A stretch of 64,000 nucleotides of DNA. It comes from DASUFP01 sp036274495. Lineage in GTDB: Bacteria > Bacteroidota > Bacteroidia > AKYH767-A > OLB10. The DNA is taken from assembly GCA_036274495.1 (NCBI GenBank), contig DASUFP010000076.1, positions 1 to 64,000 on the forward strand. The letters run 5' to 3'. Positions 62,541 through 64,000 of this stretch are shown here, in pieces; positions within the stretch are counted from its first letter, which is position 1, and every line of letters begins with the position of its first letter. The position numbers were made by a program, and so were the translations under genes. The notes under the pieces are model-generated. The model was not told the origin of the DNA, did no database searches, and saw only the letters and a list, made by a program, of their open reading frames with translations.

Positions 62541-63020
62541 ATGTACCTCGTAAACTATATCAAAGATGTCTACAACGGAGTAGCGTCCCTGCTTAAGGGT
62601 ATGCGACTCACCGGAAGGTATTTTGTGCATCATAAGCGCGAGGAGATCACAGAACAGTATCCCGACAACCGTTCCACTTTACATTTGCCGGAACGATTCA
62701 GAGGTGAAGTGGTAATGCTCCACGACGAAAACAATGAACATGCCTGCACGGGATGTACCGCATGTGAGTTGGCCTGCCCAAACGGCACTATTAAAATCGT
62801 CACCAAACAGGAGGTGAATGCCGAGGGGAAAAAGAAAAAAGCCATCGACACATTTGTTTACCACCTGGAGTTGTGCACCATGTGCAATTTATGTATCGAA
62901 GCCTGTCCTACCGCCGCCATAAAAATGGACCAGACATTTGAACACAGTGTTTTTGACAGGAGCCTGCTTACCAAAAAATTAAACAAACCGGGTTCTAAAA
63001 TAAGGGAGGGCGTAGAGTAA
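62541..63020 (+). CDS. nuoI: NADH-quinone oxidoreductase subunit I
   Basis: 159 residues. Two 4Fe-4S motifs are complete: CTGCTACELACP and CTMCNLCIEACP. The N-terminus is an amphipathic helix on the membrane. Carries clusters N6a and N6b in the electron path to NuoB. Stop and nuoJ start overlap by one base (TAATG). Confidence 0.96.
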   Translation: MYLVNYIKDVYNGVASLLKGMRLTGRYFVHHKREEITEQYPDNRSTLHLPERFRGEVVMLHDENNEHACTGCTACELACPNGTIKIVTKQEVNAEGKKKKAIDTFVYHLELCTMCNLCIEACPTAAIKMDQTFEHSVFDRSLLTKKLNKPGSKIREGVE

Positions 63021-63535
63021 TGAGTATATCGGCAATAGTATTTTACCTCCTTTCCGCACTCATTCTCGGTGCGGGACTGCTTGCCGTTACCACCCGTAAA
63101 ATATTCCGTTCGGCCATTTACCTGCTAGGCTCTCTTGTAGGAATTGCCGGGCTCTATTTCTGGATGGAGGTAGAATTTATTGCCGCTGTTCAGATAGTAG
63201 TATATGTAGGCGGAATTGTAGTACTCATTATTTTTTCCATCTTCCTGACACAGCAATCAGGTCGTAAAATGCAGCGCACCTCCACCGGCCGGACGGTTGC
63301 CGCCCTGCTGGCTTCCGTTTTCGGATTTCTGCTTGCATGCTCACTCATTCATCAGTATGGCTTTTCGTCGTGCGACAAACCCTTTGACACAAACGTACAG
63401 CGTATAGGCACATTAATGCTGAACACAGGCGACGGCGGTTTCGCACTGCCGTTTGAAGTTGTAAGTATCCTGCTGCTGGCAGCCATGATCGGCTGTATTG
63501 TTATTGCGCTAAAGACAGATACAGAAGAAAAATGA
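63020..63535 (+). CDS. nuoJ: NADH-quinone oxidoreductase subunit J
   Basis: 171 residues, five transmembrane helices. The conserved VEFIAAVQIVVYVGGIVVL helix is the NuoJ signature (pi-bulge helix). A proton-pumping membrane subunit. It overlaps nuoK by 4 bases (ATGA). Confidence 0.95.
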   Translation: MSISAIVFYLLSALILGAGLLAVTTRKIFRSAIYLLGSLVGIAGLYFWMEVEFIAAVQIVVYVGGIVVLIIFSIFLTQQSGRKMQRTSTGRTVAALLASVFGFLLACSLIHQYGFSSCDKPFDTNVQRIGTLMLNTGDGGFALPFEVVSILLLAAMIGCIVIALKTDTEEK

Positions 63536-63846
63536 ACGAGATACCTCTTACACATATTCTCTTTCTTAGCACCGCGCTCTTTTTTATAGGCATGTACGGT
63601 TTATTTACCCGTCGTAACATGATAACCATGCTTATGGCAATTGAGTTGTTGTTAAATAGCGTCAATATAAACTTTGTGGCTTTTAACAAATACCTCTATC
63701 CCGATAAAATGGACGGCATCTTCTTCACCATCTTTATCATTACCATTGCCGCGGCCGAAGCAGCTGTGGCCATCGCCATTATCATTCACCTGTACCGCAA
63801 TCATAAATCGATCGACATTGAAGATGCTTCAAACCTGAAGTTCTGA
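63532..63846 (+). CDS. nuoK: NADH-quinone oxidoreductase subunit K
   Basis: 104 residues, three helices. The membrane-embedded glutamates of NuoK are present in MLMAIELLLNSVNINF and IAAAEAAVAIAI. An antiporter-like small subunit next to NuoJ and NuoN. It ends 8 bases before nuoL. Confidence 0.96.
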   Translation: MNEIPLTHILFLSTALFFIGMYGLFTRRNMITMLMAIELLLNSVNINFVAFNKYLYPDKMDGIFFTIFIITIAAAEAAVAIAIIIHLYRNHKSIDIEDASNLKF

Positions 63847-63854
63847 CAACCCAT

Positions 63855-64000
63855 ATGCAATATCATTCCTATATAGCGTTAATACTGCTGATTCCCCTTG
63901 CCAGTTTTCTGTTGCTCGGTCTCTTCGGCCGGAAACGCATCGGTGTCGCCAGCGGAATTGTAGGTGTGCTGGCGCTGACTGCATCTGCCGGATTGTCATT
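63855..64000 (+). CDS. nuoL: NADH-quinone oxidoreductase subunit L, N-terminus only
   Basis: The frame from the ATG at 63855 encodes MQYHSYIALILLIPLASFLL and continues hydrophobic to the window edge (48 codons). The LIPL segment and position directly after nuoK identify it as the large antiporter-like NuoL, expected to be followed by nuoM and nuoN. Confidence 0.85.
   Translation, partial: MQYHSYIALILLIPLASFLLLGLFGRKRIGVASGIVGVLALTASAGLS

Noticed and set aside
1..64000. CRISPR array
   Set aside because: No regularly spaced direct repeats of 24-40 bases and no cas genes were seen; the Cas4-like part of the DUF2779 protein is not evidence for CRISPR.

Overview
The window is a piece of a Bacteroidota chromosome. 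The evidence is several secreted proteins with C-terminal type IX secretion (T9SS) sorting domains, promoters matching the Bacteroidota consensus TAnnTTTG, lipid A genes, and an 'ABCD-HIJK' complex I operon of the kind seen in this phylum. I cannot place it below phylum. The section from about 2.3 to 27.8 kb looks more AT-rich than the flanks, judged by eye and not computed.

Layout. (1) 1-2.2 kb is backbone: a truncated MFS transporter and a SAM methyltransferase, both on the minus strand. (2) A tRNA-Asp(GTC) at 2218-2291 is an integration site. Its 3' end recurs as 18 bp at 37533-37550 and as 14 bp at 27790-27803, so two stretches lie in tandem behind the tRNA. (3) Island A (2.29-27.8 kb) has a tyrosine recombinase at its right end and the same short motif (TTAGTCAAAATA) near both ends. 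It carries a six-gene surface-glycan cluster (2.6-7.9 kb), a large serine recombinase followed by a nuclease-like module (DUF2779, DUF2130), and a defence-type cluster (14.5-25.9 kb). (4) Region B (27.8-37.5 kb) has no integrase and encodes secreted T9SS proteins, including a 2255-residue protein with a glycoside-hydrolase-like core. (5) 37.8-43.4 kb holds more secreted T9SS and low-complexity proteins, including one truncated gene. (6) 43.7-58.7 kb is backbone housekeeping: LpxH-like phosphoesterase, glycosyltransferase, beta-glucosidase, PNP, LpxK, Nif3-like, zinc-ribbon, O-methyltransferase and an FAD reductase. (7) 58.9-64 kb is the complex I operon nuoABCD-HIJKL, running off the window and lacking nuoEFG between D and H.

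The most interesting part is 14.5-25.9 kb. A tightly overlapping plus-strand operon encodes a small basic protein, a DUF4007 protein, a 1068-residue BrxC/PglY-like P-loop ATPase, a PAPS-reductase/DndC-like PP-loop protein, a DUF262 (GmrS-like) protein and a Ser/Thr protein kinase. It converges on a GHKL (HSP90-like) ATPase gene and a solitary DNA methyltransferase. The ATPase + PAPS-reductase + DUF4007 core recalls type 4 BREX, but no PglZ or BrxL is present. The DndC-like protein has no DndA, DndD or DndE partner. I interpret this as an undescribed or highly divergent anti-phage system; that function is inference.
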